A stretch of DNA of 64,000 nt from Granulibacter bethesdensis. GTDB taxonomy: Bacteria > Pseudomonadota > Alphaproteobacteria > Acetobacterales > Acetobacteraceae. Within the stretch, counting starts at the first letter, position 1, and the number at the start of each line of letters is the position of its first letter. The notes beneath the pieces were generated by a model. The model was not told where the DNA came from and searched no databases. It saw nothing but the letters and a program-made list of their open reading frames with translations. Location of the stretch: assembly GCF_001889525.1 (NCBI RefSeq), contig NZ_CP018192.1, positions 310,001 to 374,000 of the forward strand, given 5' to 3'. Both the position numbers and the translations under genes were made by a program. Below are positions 18,089 through 26,949 of this stretch, piece after piece.

Positions 18089-20863
18089 TCAATACAGCCC
18101 GCCCATTCCGGTGTCGAGACCGCCGCTGCCTCCTCCACTGCCGGAGGAATCGCCGGGCTGTGCCGTCCCGGATGCGCTGCCGCCATCGATCACGGCACCC
18201 CCATCGGGCTGGCCGGGCTTCAACGCATCCCAGCCGGCCGGGCTTTTCACCAGGGTCATGCCTTCCGGCATCGGGAATTGCAGCATGGGATGATCTTTCA
18301 GCGCAGCATTCATGTATTCGCGCCAGACAGGGGCTGCCAGCGCTCCGCCGGTTTCGTGTTCGCCCAGAGAGGTGGGGTTGTCGAAACCGATCCAGACGAT
18401 AGTGACCAGCGTCGGTGTAAAGCCGCCAAACCAGGCATCAACGAAGTCCTGAGTCGTGCCGGTTTTGCCGGCAATGGGGCGTCCGCCCATACCGATCGAG
18501 GCCTGATAGCCGGTGCCGTGCGCCACCACATTTTCCATCATGGTGACAATCTGGAAGGTGCTCATCGCATCCGCCACCGGATTGCGCTTGTCATCCAGCA
18601 CCGGCCCGGCATCGGTGGATATGGACGGGGGGGGAGAGGAGGAAGGAGCCGTTGCGGGCGGGGTCGCAGGCGTTGTGCAGTTCTCGCAGGTAATGTCTTC
18701 CGGCTTCCAGATGACATGCCCGTCACGGTCCTGCACACTGTCGATCAGATGTGGCGTGACCAGCCTGCCGCCCTGCGCCAGCGACGCATAGGCTCCGGCC
18801 TCACGAAGCACAGTGGTATCCACCGCACCGAGCGCGGCGGGCAGGACTTTCGGCATGGAATCAACCAGATGGAAATCCATCGCGGTCTTGGCCACCGCCT
18901 CCATACCGACTTTCTGCGCGACCCGCAGCGTCACCAGATTGAGCGATTTTTGCAGTGCGACGCTCAGCGGCACCGGGCCGGAGAATGTCATCTCATAGTT
19001 ATTGGGCCGCCACACACCTGCGGCCCCCATATTCATCACGAAGGGCGCATCCAGAAAAGTCTGGCCCGGTGCAATGCCCTGTTCCAGCGCCGTCAGATAG
19101 ACGAATGGCTTGAAGGAGCTTCCAGGCTGACGGTTGGCCTGTGTCGCCCGATTGAACTGACTGGTTTCGAAACTCCAGCCGCCGCTCATCGCCAGAATAC
19201 GGCCAGAGCGGGGATCGAGAGAAACGAGCGCCCCCTGTACATTGGGAATCTGGCGCAGCCGGACATGCAGGGCCGGGCCAGGGACTTCCCTGATCTGGGT
19301 GGCGGGTGTTTTGCGCGTCGATGAGGCGGCGGGTTGAACAACCGGACTGGCGAGTGCTGCTTCGTCTACCTCGACCATCACGACATCGCCGATGGAGACG
19401 ATATCATTCATCCGGCGGGGGACGCCGCCCAGCTTCCCGTCTTTCACGGGACGTGCCCATTTCGTATCCGCCAGTTGCATCATGCCATGATGCACCGGGG
19501 CGGGGGTTGCGGTGGGCAGCGGGCTGGTGGGCGGATCGGTCCAGGCCAGGGAGGCATCGGCAGGCTGAATTTTCATCACCACAGCCAGTCGCCAGTTGCG
19601 TAGCATACCGGCCGGACGTGGCAGCTTCGCCAGTTCGGATTCCCATTGCGGGCTGGAAAGGCTGTTTTCTTCCAGATGGGCAACGGGACCTCGCCAGCCG
19701 CCATGGGACTGATCATAGGCCAGCAGCCCCCGATGCAGCGCCTGGTCGGCAGCAATCTGCAAGGCTGGATCAAGGCTGGTGCGCACCGACAGGCCGCCCT
19801 GCGTCGTGGTATCGGCCCCGAAGCGCTCGACCAGTTTGCGCCGGACTTCCTCCGCGAAGTAACCGGCACCCGGGATGCCTTCGGGCCGGTGGAACGCGGT
19901 AGGCAGCACGGGCTGCTGCTTCGCTTCGGCGGCCTGCTCGCGGGTGATGGCATGGTCTTCCGCCATGCGATCCAGCACCCAGTCCCGTCTGCCCCGTGCG
20001 ACATCGGGATAGCGGAAAGGGTTGTAATTGTTCGGTGCTTTGGGCAAGGCCGCCAGAAAAGCGGCTTCCGGTATTGTGATTTCGTCCAGCGGCTTGTTGA
20101 AATAGGCCTGTGCCGCGGCGGCAACGCCGTAGGCCCCCTGACCGAGATAAATCTCGTTCAGATACAGCTCCAGAATGCGCTGTTTGCTGAGGCTTTCCTC
20201 GATCCGCAGGGCGAGAATGGCTTCCTTGATCTTGCGGGCGATCGAGACCTCATTGGTCAGCACCATGTTTTTGGCGACCTGCTGAGTGATCGTCGATGCA
20301 CCGATGGGCCGCTTTCCATCATGTAAATGGTTGAGATCGGTGACGGCAGCCCGAAACATGGCAACGGGGTCAACGCCGGGATGGGTCCAGAAATGCTGGT
20401 CCTCGGCAGAGACGAAAGCTTTTTTTACAATGTCTGGAATGGCTGAAAATGGCACGAATACGCGCCGTTCGGTGGCGAGTTCACTGACGATCTGGCCGTC
20501 AGCAGCATAGACGCGGCTCATGACGCGGGGTTGATAGACGCGCAGCCCCTCCAGATCAGGCAGATCGGATGCGTAATGGCGATAGGCGGCATAGATCGCG
20601 ACTACCCCTGTCAGACCGCCCAGTACGATCAGGCCGGCCAGCGCGCCGATCAGACGGCCGATCCAGCGAAAACGGCCGCCTGCCCGTCTTTTGCCGGCTT
20701 CACGCGCCGCATGCCGCGAGGGCTGAGTATCCCTGCGTTGCTTGCGGGGAGGTTCCCGCCCTGGTTCCGGAGAAGGGGGCGCCAGCCGTTCCCGTGCGGT
20801 CAGCACCGGGCGCGGCGGAACGGCAATGGAACGGTCAGGGGGCGGCAGATCGGATGACGTCAT
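18089..20863 (-). CDS. mrcA: Class A penicillin-binding protein 1A (transglycosylase/transpeptidase)
   Basis: Bifunctional peptidoglycan synthase. A basic proline-rich cytoplasmic tail is followed by one membrane segment (LIGALAGLIVLGGLTGVVAI) and the glycosyltransferase-51 domain with its catalytic EDQHFWTHPGVD and KNMVLTNEVSIARK blocks. The transpeptidase domain has the SxxK serine in GSSFKPFVYL and the KTGTTQDFVDAWF triad. A Thr/Pro/Ser-rich insert (encoded near 18610-18680) and a Gly/Ser-rich tail make it longer than most. The ATG at 20863 is preferred to one at 20899. It is downstream of the amidase gene, another cell-wall enzyme. Confidence 0.95.
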   Translation of the reverse strand: MTSSDLPPPDRSIAVPPRPVLTARERLAPPSPEPGREPPRKQRRDTQPSRHAAREAGKRRAGGRFRWIGRLIGALAGLIVLGGLTGVVAIYAAYRHYASDLPDLEGLRVYQPRVMSRVYAADGQIVSELATERRVFVPFSAIPDIVKKAFVSAEDQHFWTHPGVDPVAMFRAAVTDLNHLHDGKRPIGASTITQQVAKNMVLTNEVSIARKIKEAILALRIEESLSKQRILELYLNEIYLGQGAYGVAAAAQAYFNKPLDEITIPEAAFLAALPKAPNNYNPFRYPDVARGRRDWVLDRMAEDHAITREQAAEAKQQPVLPTAFHRPEGIPGAGYFAEEVRRKLVERFGADTTTQGGLSVRTSLDPALQIAADQALHRGLLAYDQSHGGWRGPVAHLEENSLSSPQWESELAKLPRPAGMLRNWRLAVVMKIQPADASLAWTDPPTSPLPTATPAPVHHGMMQLADTKWARPVKDGKLGGVPRRMNDIVSIGDVVMVEVDEAALASPVVQPAASSTRKTPATQIREVPGPALHVRLRQIPNVQGALVSLDPRSGRILAMSGGWSFETSQFNRATQANRQPGSSFKPFVYLTALEQGIAPGQTFLDAPFVMNMGAAGVWRPNNYEMTFSGPVPLSVALQKSLNLVTLRVAQKVGMEAVAKTAMDFHLVDSMPKVLPAALGAVDTTVLREAGAYASLAQGGRLVTPHLIDSVQDRDGHVIWKPEDITCENCTTPATPPATAPSSSPPPSISTDAGPVLDDKRNPVADAMSTFQIVTMMENVVAHGTGYQASIGMGGRPIAGKTGTTQDFVDAWFGGFTPTLVTIVWIGFDNPTSLGEHETGGALAAPVWREYMNAALKDHPMLQFPMPEGMTLVKSPAGWDALKPGQPDGGAVIDGGSASGTAQPGDSSGSGGGSGGLDTGMGGLY

Positions 20864-21031
20864 GCGCGGCTCTGTATCAGATTTCGTGATCCCGTGCATG
20901 GGGAAGGTGACTGATCCGCCATGCGATGGCGCCGTGGGCTGGAAGCGTGTGGAAAGGCAGTCAAGGCAGGGCGTTTATGTCCATCAATCCATGATCGGGC
21001 ACATGTTGCCTGATTTGCGGAACATGCCGGG

Positions 21032-21955
21032 TCATCCCCGCATGGCATATCCGGCGCTGGTGGCGAAATAGGCTTCCACGGCGCGGGTCATGGCGGCGGC
21101 GATTCGTATGCGATGGTCAGCGCGGCGTAACAAGGCCTCGTCCTGACGATTGGACATGAAACCCATCTCCACCAGCACACTGGGAATATCGGCGGCTTTC
21201 AGAACGACAAAGCCGGCATGGCGGGCAGGATGCGTCAGCATCGGCACGGTGCTGTCGAGGCTGCTGACCATACTGTGTGACAGTCGGGCTGATCCAATTT
21301 TGGTCTCCCGCCGCACCAGACTGGTGAGAATACGGGCGATATCGGGCGGCTGATTGCTAAAGGCCGGCCCGCCAAACCGGTCCACGCTGTTTTCCCGTTT
21401 CGCCAGAGACGCTGTCTGCGCGTCAGAGGCTGATGTTGCCAGCGTATAGACGCTGGCCCCGCGCACCCCGGCATTGTGCAGCGCATCCGCGTGCATGGAG
21501 ATGAACAGGGAAGCTCCCTTGCTCTGGGCGCGATCCACCCTGCCGTCGAGGGGAATGAAGGTGTCGTTGGTGCGGGTCATTTCCACCCGGTAGCGCCCGG
21601 TCCGTTCCAGCTGGCGCTTCAGTTCCTGTGCGGCAGCGAGGGCGACATGTTTTTCATAGGTGCCGGTGATGCCAATCGCGCCCGGATCTTTTCCGCCATG
21701 GCCGGGATCAAGCATGATGAGACGGGGTGCACCATTTTTCCGGGCGGCGGATAGGCCGGCTGGCGGAACATGCAATGTTTTTGTGGCATGAGGGTGGCCG
21801 TGTTTCTGCTGCCCTGCAGCCTCGGCCTCTGCCATGTTGTCCAGCAATGCGGGGGGCAACATCCAGCTGGCAAGCAGGCCCGCCCTGGCAAGGAGCCGCC
21901 CGGAGGTCATCGCGCCAAGGAGGCTGCGGCGGTGCAGTGACAGAAGATCAGCCAT
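21032..21955 (-). CDS. N-acetylmuramoyl-L-alanine amidase
   Basis: Zinc hydrolase that removes stem peptides from glycan strands during cell separation (AmiC-like). The amidase-3 domain shows LDPGHGGKDPGAIG (first zinc His), the conserved Glu in TYEKHVALAAA, a second zinc His in SLFISMHADAL, and a C-terminal catalytic Glu in SVLVEMGFMSN. The N-terminus from the ATG at 21955 contains HRRSLLGAM, compatible with a Tat-type signal, followed by a hydrophobic stretch. No AMIN domain is visible. The frame is open to 22081, but those extra residues are not signal-like. Confidence 0.92.
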   Translation of the reverse strand: MADLLSLHRRSLLGAMTSGRLLARAGLLASWMLPPALLDNMAEAEAAGQQKHGHPHATKTLHVPPAGLSAARKNGAPRLIMLDPGHGGKDPGAIGITGTYEKHVALAAAQELKRQLERTGRYRVEMTRTNDTFIPLDGRVDRAQSKGASLFISMHADALHNAGVRGASVYTLATSASDAQTASLAKRENSVDRFGGPAFSNQPPDIARILTSLVRRETKIGSARLSHSMVSSLDSTVPMLTHPARHAGFVVLKAADIPSVLVEMGFMSNRQDEALLRRADHRIRIAAAMTRAVEAYFATSAGYAMRG

Positions 21956-22481
21956 AGTGCGTGTTTTTAACACCGTGCGGTCGGTTTTGACTATTAGGCT
22001 TTGAAATATGGCGCATTTTAGGCGGGCTGTCTCCTTTGGATCACAGGATCGCGTCTTGCAGTGGGCTGGCATTTGTTCCATGCTGGGTGTGCCAGAGAGA
22101 TTGCCAGCGGCGTCTCCATGCCCGCCGACAGATTGTTCGGATCGTCAGCCGGATACATGGAGCCAACCGTCAGGCTGGTTTCATACTGGACAGCGAGCGC
22201 ACCCGCGTCGCGGCCACGCATCATGTGGCGTTGGGAAAACCGCCGGGTCTGGCGCCTGAAACGGCTGCCGCACCCAAGTTTTTAGACCGAAGGATCGAGA
22301 CGCCAGGCTGTGTGGCTATATTCGGAACTGACTGAGACTGTCATACCATGCGCCTCAGGCGCTGGCCCGGATACGGTTGCGGCTGTGCGTGCCCTTCGCG
22401 ACGATACACCGACACAACGTCATGCCCGGTGGAGCGCGCCGTTCGCGCATATCCCGGGCGTGTACCGGAGCTCATTATTCA
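21956..22481. other. Intergenic region with the long leader of rne
   Basis: A divergent gap of about 525 bp between the amidase gene and rne. No convincing coding region is seen; short open frames here lack homology and good ribosome binding sites. Long 5' leaders that mediate autoregulation are known for rne genes elsewhere, so a structured leader is plausible but I cannot show a specific fold. Confidence 0.5.
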
Positions 22482-25199
22482 ATGACCAAAAAAATGCTCA
22501 TCGACGCCAGCCATGCGGAAGAAACCCGCGTGGTGGTGATGGATGGAAACCGGCTTGAAGATTTCGACGTTGAGGCAGCGTCCCGTAAACAGATCAAAGG
22601 GAATATTTATCTCGCCAAAGTCGTCCGGGTAGAGCCGAGCCTTCAGGCCGCTTTCGTCGAATATGGCGGCAACCGGCATGGCTTTCTGGCTTTTAGTGAA
22701 ATCCATCCCGACTACTATCAGATCCCTGTTGCCGACCGTCAGCGCCTGCTCGCCATGCAGGAAGAGGAAGCACGTGAGGAAGAGGAGGCTGAGGAAGCCG
22801 AATTTTCCGCCGCTGAGGCGCGTCGTTCCGCCGCCCGACCGTTGAACAACGCTCGGGAGGTCATCCAGACAGATGCGGAGCAGCCCGAAGCATCCGATCC
22901 GCAAGAGGACGGCTCCGATCATGGGGAGCAGGATGAATCCGCCGCCGATTTTTCTGGCGAGGCCGGGGATGACGGGAGCGTTCCCGCCTCCGCCGGGGAA
23001 GGCGATGATCAGGAGGAAAGCCGTCAGGCCTCGCGCCCGGCCCGCCAGAAAGAGGATCGTGAGCGCCGCTCCCCCCGTTTCCTGCGCAATTATAAAATTC
23101 AGGAAGTTATCAAGCGCCGCCAGATCCTGTTGATTCAGGTGGTGAAGGAAGAGCGGGGCAATAAAGGGGCCGCGCTGAGCACCTATGTTTCCCTCGCCGG
23201 CCGCTATTGCGTGCTGATGCCGAACTCGCCGCGTGGTGGTGGCGTGTCACGCAAGATTACCTCCGCCACTGATCGCCGCCGCCTGAAAGACATTATCAGC
23301 GCGCTGGAGATCCCGCGCGGCATGGGCATCATCGTCCGCACGGCTGGCGGGAACCGCCCGAAGGCGGAGATCATGCGGGACTGCGAATACCTGCTGCGCC
23401 TGTGGGATGATATCCGCGACATCACCCTGCGTTCGTCCGCGCCAGCACTGATTCACGAAGAAGCCAGCCTGATCAAGCGGGCGATCCGTGATGTCTATAC
23501 CAGTACGATTGATGAAGTGCTGGTCGATGGTGAAGAAGGTTGGCGGGCTGCGCGTGATATCATGCGCATGTTGATGCCCTCCCATGCCCGCAAGGTGATC
23601 TGCTGGAACGCTGATAAGGAACGTGCCGGACAGCCCCTGTTCGCTCATTATCAGGTCGAATCGCAGCTCGACGCCATTCTGGCGCCGAATGTTTCGCTGA
23701 AATCCGGCGGCTATCTGGTAATCAATCAGGCCGAGGCTCTGGTGGCGATCGACGTCAATTCCGGTCGTTCCACGAAGGAGCGGGGGATTGAGGAAACAGC
23801 CCTCCGCACCAATCTGGAAGCGGCGGATGAGGTTGCCCGTCAGCTGCGTCTGCGTGACCTTGCCGGTCTGATCGTGATCGATTTCATCGACATGGAAAGC
23901 CGCAAGCATAATGGCATGGTCGAGCGACGCTTGAAGGACGCGTTGAAGAACGATCGTGCTCGCATTCAGGTCGGCCAGATCAGCAGCTTTGGCCTGCTGG
24001 AAATGAGCCGCCAGCGTCTGCGCCCGTCCCTGACCGAAACCAGCATGATCACCTGCCCGCATTGCAATGGGCTTGGTCTGGTCCGCACCACTGAGGGGGC
24101 TTCCGTCCATGTGCTGCGGGCGATCGAGGAAGAGGGCGCACGCCGTCGCTATGCCGAGATCATGGTGCATGCCGCTGCCGATGTAGCGTTCTACATTCTG
24201 AACAATCGCCGGGATTTTCTGGCCACGCTGGAATCCCGCTTCGGCATGAAGGTGCTTTTCTCCGCTGATACGCAATTCAGTGGTTCCCAGTTGCGGATTG
24301 AGAAAATTCGCGCCCGTGCGATGGAAGACGTGGTCCGGACTCCGCTGATCGGTGTGGCTGATCCGCAGCCGAGCATTGCGGGTGATCTGTATGATTTCGC
24401 TGATGCCTCTGACGGTTTTGCGACGTTCGAGGCGGCCCCGGTGGCGGCCCCGGTGGCGGCATTGCCCGTGGCTGTGCAGGCAGAACCGGTTGGAACCGCC
24501 GAGGAAGATAACAAGGGTAGCAGGCTGCTTTCCGTGGAAGGCGATTCTGAAACCGGGCCGGATGATGGAGATCGCCGTCGCCGTCGCCGTCGTCGTCGTC
24601 GTGGCAATCGCCGTAATGACGGGGCCGAGAATGGGATGGATGCCCGGTCCGAGCAGGATGGGAACGGCAATCCGGCCGAGGAGGACGAACCTGTCAGATA
24701 CGGTGCTGCCAATACCTCTCTGCCGCCCCTGGAAACCACAGAGCTGCCGAGAGCCGGAATTGCTTCCGAAGAAACCAGTGCGGAAACACAGGGCGACGCC
24801 ATCGATGGTACGCAGGCTGTCTCCGGTGAATTGGGTGATGAGTTTGCGGAGGATTCCCGTCCGCGCCGCCGTGGCCGCCGTGGCGGGCGTGGGCGGCGTC
24901 AGCCTGCTCAGGTGAATGGCCATGATGCGGGGGAAGTTGCCTATACCGGTCCCACCCCGGCTGATCCGTTCGGTCAGCAGCCGCTGGATGTATTCGACAT
25001 GATCGATGTTATTGAGCAACCGATGATCCGTGACGGGAAAGTGGATCAGGGCTCCCGGTCCGAACGCCATCCTGACCCGGTGCCTGAGCCGGTTGTCGTG
25101 TCTGAGGAACAGGCAGAACCCTATATTGCGCCCCCCATCCAGCCAGTGGTGATTGAGGATGCCGCTCCACGGGCCAGACGAGGCTGGTGGAAACGCTGA
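22482..25199 (+). CDS. rne: Ribonuclease E
   Basis: Essential endoribonuclease of mRNA turnover and rRNA/tRNA maturation, and scaffold of the degradosome. The protein begins MTKKMLIDASHAEETRV, the RNase E/G start. Its S1 domain is interrupted by an acidic insert of about 110 residues (near residues 85-195), typical of alphaproteobacterial forms. The catalytic magnesium region VAIDVNSGR and VIDFIDM, and the zinc-link CPHCNGLGLV, are intact. The C-terminal third is low-complexity with two arginine-rich patches: ten consecutive Arg codons around 24571-24600 and a second patch near 24860-24900, likely RNA- or partner-binding. The ATG at 22482 is chosen for the conserved N-terminus. Confidence 0.96.
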   Translation: MTKKMLIDASHAEETRVVVMDGNRLEDFDVEAASRKQIKGNIYLAKVVRVEPSLQAAFVEYGGNRHGFLAFSEIHPDYYQIPVADRQRLLAMQEEEAREEEEAEEAEFSAAEARRSAARPLNNAREVIQTDAEQPEASDPQEDGSDHGEQDESAADFSGEAGDDGSVPASAGEGDDQEESRQASRPARQKEDRERRSPRFLRNYKIQEVIKRRQILLIQVVKEERGNKGAALSTYVSLAGRYCVLMPNSPRGGGVSRKITSATDRRRLKDIISALEIPRGMGIIVRTAGGNRPKAEIMRDCEYLLRLWDDIRDITLRSSAPALIHEEASLIKRAIRDVYTSTIDEVLVDGEEGWRAARDIMRMLMPSHARKVICWNADKERAGQPLFAHYQVESQLDAILAPNVSLKSGGYLVINQAEALVAIDVNSGRSTKERGIEETALRTNLEAADEVARQLRLRDLAGLIVIDFIDMESRKHNGMVERRLKDALKNDRARIQVGQISSFGLLEMSRQRLRPSLTETSMITCPHCNGLGLVRTTEGASVHVLRAIEEEGARRRYAEIMVHAAADVAFYILNNRRDFLATLESRFGMKVLFSADTQFSGSQLRIEKIRARAMEDVVRTPLIGVADPQPSIAGDLYDFADASDGFATFEAAPVAAPVAALPVAVQAEPVGTAEEDNKGSRLLSVEGDSETGPDDGDRRRRRRRRRRGNRRNDGAENGMDARSEQDGNGNPAEEDEPVRYGAANTSLPPLETTELPRAGIASEETSAETQGDAIDGTQAVSGELGDEFAEDSRPRRRGRRGGRGRRQPAQVNGHDAGEVAYTGPTPADPFGQQPLDVFDMIDVIEQPMIRDGKVDQGSRSERHPDPVPEPVVVSEEQAEPYIAPPIQPVVIEDAAPRARRGWWKR

Positions 25200-25233
25200 G
25201 GCAACCCCTGTTGCTGAAGACTGAATGAAAAAA

Positions 25234-25274
25234 GGCCGGGTCGCGCGTCTCAGAACGCGCACCCGGCCTCTTTT
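25234..25274 (+). terminator. Rho-independent terminator after rne
   Basis: A near-perfect GC-rich stem of about 14 bp (GGCCGGGT with GCGCGT, pairing ACGCGC with ACCCGGCC), a 6-nt loop and a CTCTTTTA tail. It ends rne transcription just before tRNA-Lys. Confidence 0.92.
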
Positions 25275-25352
25275 ATCTGCGCATGATAAAAATCATGTCG
25301 ATGGGCTTTACAGGTCAGCCCCGGAACGGTATTACCCGCGCCTGCGCAGGTT

Positions 25353-25428
<76 letters not shown>

Positions 25429-25499
25429 TCGCAAATCCGCAATCCAAGATTGCGGGTAACACTCAGGGTAACGGCAGCAGCAGAGGCGAGCTGCGTTGC

Positions 25500-25772
25500 T
25501 CAATCCATTTCGGGTATGTTTCGCTCAGTCAGCGAGAAGATCGCGGTGGTCAGTGCTAGGGCAATGCATGCGGAGGGCCGCACCGCTCTATGCAACTGCG
25601 CCTGCGCTGCCAGCTTTGCCGCGATGTCGGACAGGAGGGCGCCTATGGCATTCCTTGCCCTGTGCTCGGGTAACGCGTCCAGCACAATCTCTCCCGCATT
25701 GAGCACGAGGCTGCCCTTGTCGATCGCATCCGCGATCTCGAAGAGCTTTTGCGACTGTTGATCTGGGCTCAT
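25500..25772 (-). CDS. Hypothetical protein in tRNA-Lys island
   Basis: A 90-residue protein, largely helical in composition (KLFEIADAIDKGSLVLNAGE, then a hydrophobic C-terminal stretch ACIALALTTAIFSL that could be one membrane segment). I recognise no family. It starts at an ATG with GGAG about 11 nt upstream. A low-quality open frame on the same strand ends on the same ATGA overlap, hinting at a once-coupled pair. It may be a relic. Confidence 0.4.
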   Translation of the reverse strand: MSPDQQSQKLFEIADAIDKGSLVLNAGEIVLDALPEHRARNAIGALLSDIAAKLAAQAQLHRAVRPSACIALALTTAIFSLTERNIPEMD

Positions 25773-26262
25773 CGGAACCGCACTCCGACCAAACCTGGAA
25801 CTGATCCGGCGCAGGACGATGCAGACGCTGCCGTCACGGCCGCTTCGTTTCGGGCGTGTCGGGAAACCAAAACAATCGGTACATGACGCGCCTCTCGCGC
25901 CATGTGGCTGATTCTAGCCGGGTTGAGCCCCAGGCAGTCGATCAAGCTTGCTGGGGTCATTGATGAGACCTCGGCGGCCGCGGGGCGCATCGCGGTCATT
26001 CGGTGCCTTGGCGGGGTGAGTGTCAATCGGCCTATCGCGCTTGGATTTGGACGCTTGGTAGGACGTTGTTTTAGGAAGTGGCGAATGCCTCCGGCGCTTA
26101 GCTCAGCACCGATAGCGGAGTATATCCCGTCGCTCTTCGCCGGTGTGAACGGTCGAATCCACAAGGGAGAGCGACCCTACTACCAGAGTCACCCTCGCCC
26201 TATCTTCTTTGTTTAAGCGCCAAGAGGTATCTTGAACTTAGCGCTGATCCGTCAGGCGAACG
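25773..26262. other. Island DNA without a supportable gene
   Basis: Two open frames overlap on opposite strands (25769-26164 minus, 25902-26216 plus). Neither resembles a known family, neither has a good ribosome binding site, and each could be the shadow of the other. I assign no gene. Confidence 0.4.
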
Positions 26263-26270
26263 TGTGATGG

Positions 26271-26600
26271 GTGGCGGCCCCGCCGCCGATCGCCGTGGAC
26301 CAGAACCGCATCTTCGTGCATGCCGGTGTTGATCCGGCACTGCCGCTCGACTTTCAGATCGAGCGCGATTTGCTCTGGTCGTGGAAGTCGAATCGTCTCG
26401 GCCACCAGGGATGCTTCGTCGTTCACGGCCACACGCCGCATCGCAATGACCCGATCACCGATGGTCAGAGCATCGATCTCGACACACTGGCCTGGCACAC
26501 CGGGCGCCTGGTAATCGATGCCTTCGACGACAAACAGCCGGGTGGTCCAATCAACTTCATCGAGGTGCTGCGTGTTAACGGGGGCAACCCGGCCGTATGA
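26271..26600 (+). pseudogene. C-terminal fragment of a calcineurin-like serine/threonine phosphatase
   Basis: The frame encodes the second half of a metallophosphoesterase: FVHAGVDPALPLDFQ, ERDLLWSWK, and GCFVVHGHTPH with two of the metal-ligand histidines, then IDLDTLAWHTGRL. The N-terminal half with the GDxHG, GDYVDRG and GNHE motifs is absent upstream in any frame I can read. The usable ATG lies inside the domain. The product would lack half its metal site, so it is scored as a truncated relic of island decay. Confidence 0.75.
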
Positions 26601-26949
26601 AGCTCCAAGTCTTCTCTAGATCTCCACATCGACTTATCAGGCTCATGGCGGCTTGAACTCGTGGCTGGCGCTGGTGTGGTGCTATGCGCCGGCGACGTTT
26701 GTCACTGGCTGAGCGAAGCCGTGCGATCGCTGCCTGCGCGGGTACCGACGCGATCATCAGGGGCGTCGCCAGCGCAGCATCTACGGTCAGGCCATTAACG
26801 CGGGGGCCAAGCCAACAAAACAGCCGGAACTGAAAAAATCTTGCCTCTATCCGGCTGTGCCCACCGCCTTTGACTGCGCCCGTTCTCCTGACGCCTCTTG
26901 CGAACGACAGCGGCAAAGCTTAAGGTCAGTTCAGAAATTGGGCCCCAAA
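26601..26949. other. Island DNA, nothing recognisable
   Basis: About 350 bp between the phosphatase fragment and the glycosyltransferase gene. Both strands give only short or low-information frames. The composition shifts from GC-rich to AT-rich near 26920, close to the start of the glycosyltransferase gene, which suggests a junction between DNA of different origin. Confidence 0.4.

Noticed and set aside
22018-22224. A 68-codon minus-strand frame within the rne-amidase gap
   Set aside because: No family, no good ribosome binding site and no signal features; cannot be separated from chance.
24571-24600. Triplet repeat as a separate mobile repeat element
   Set aside because: It is an in-frame arginine run in RNase E, not an independent repeat family.
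23247-25262. Long minus-strand open frame opposite rne
   Set aside because: It is the complement of RNase E coding sequence and contains no recognisable domain.
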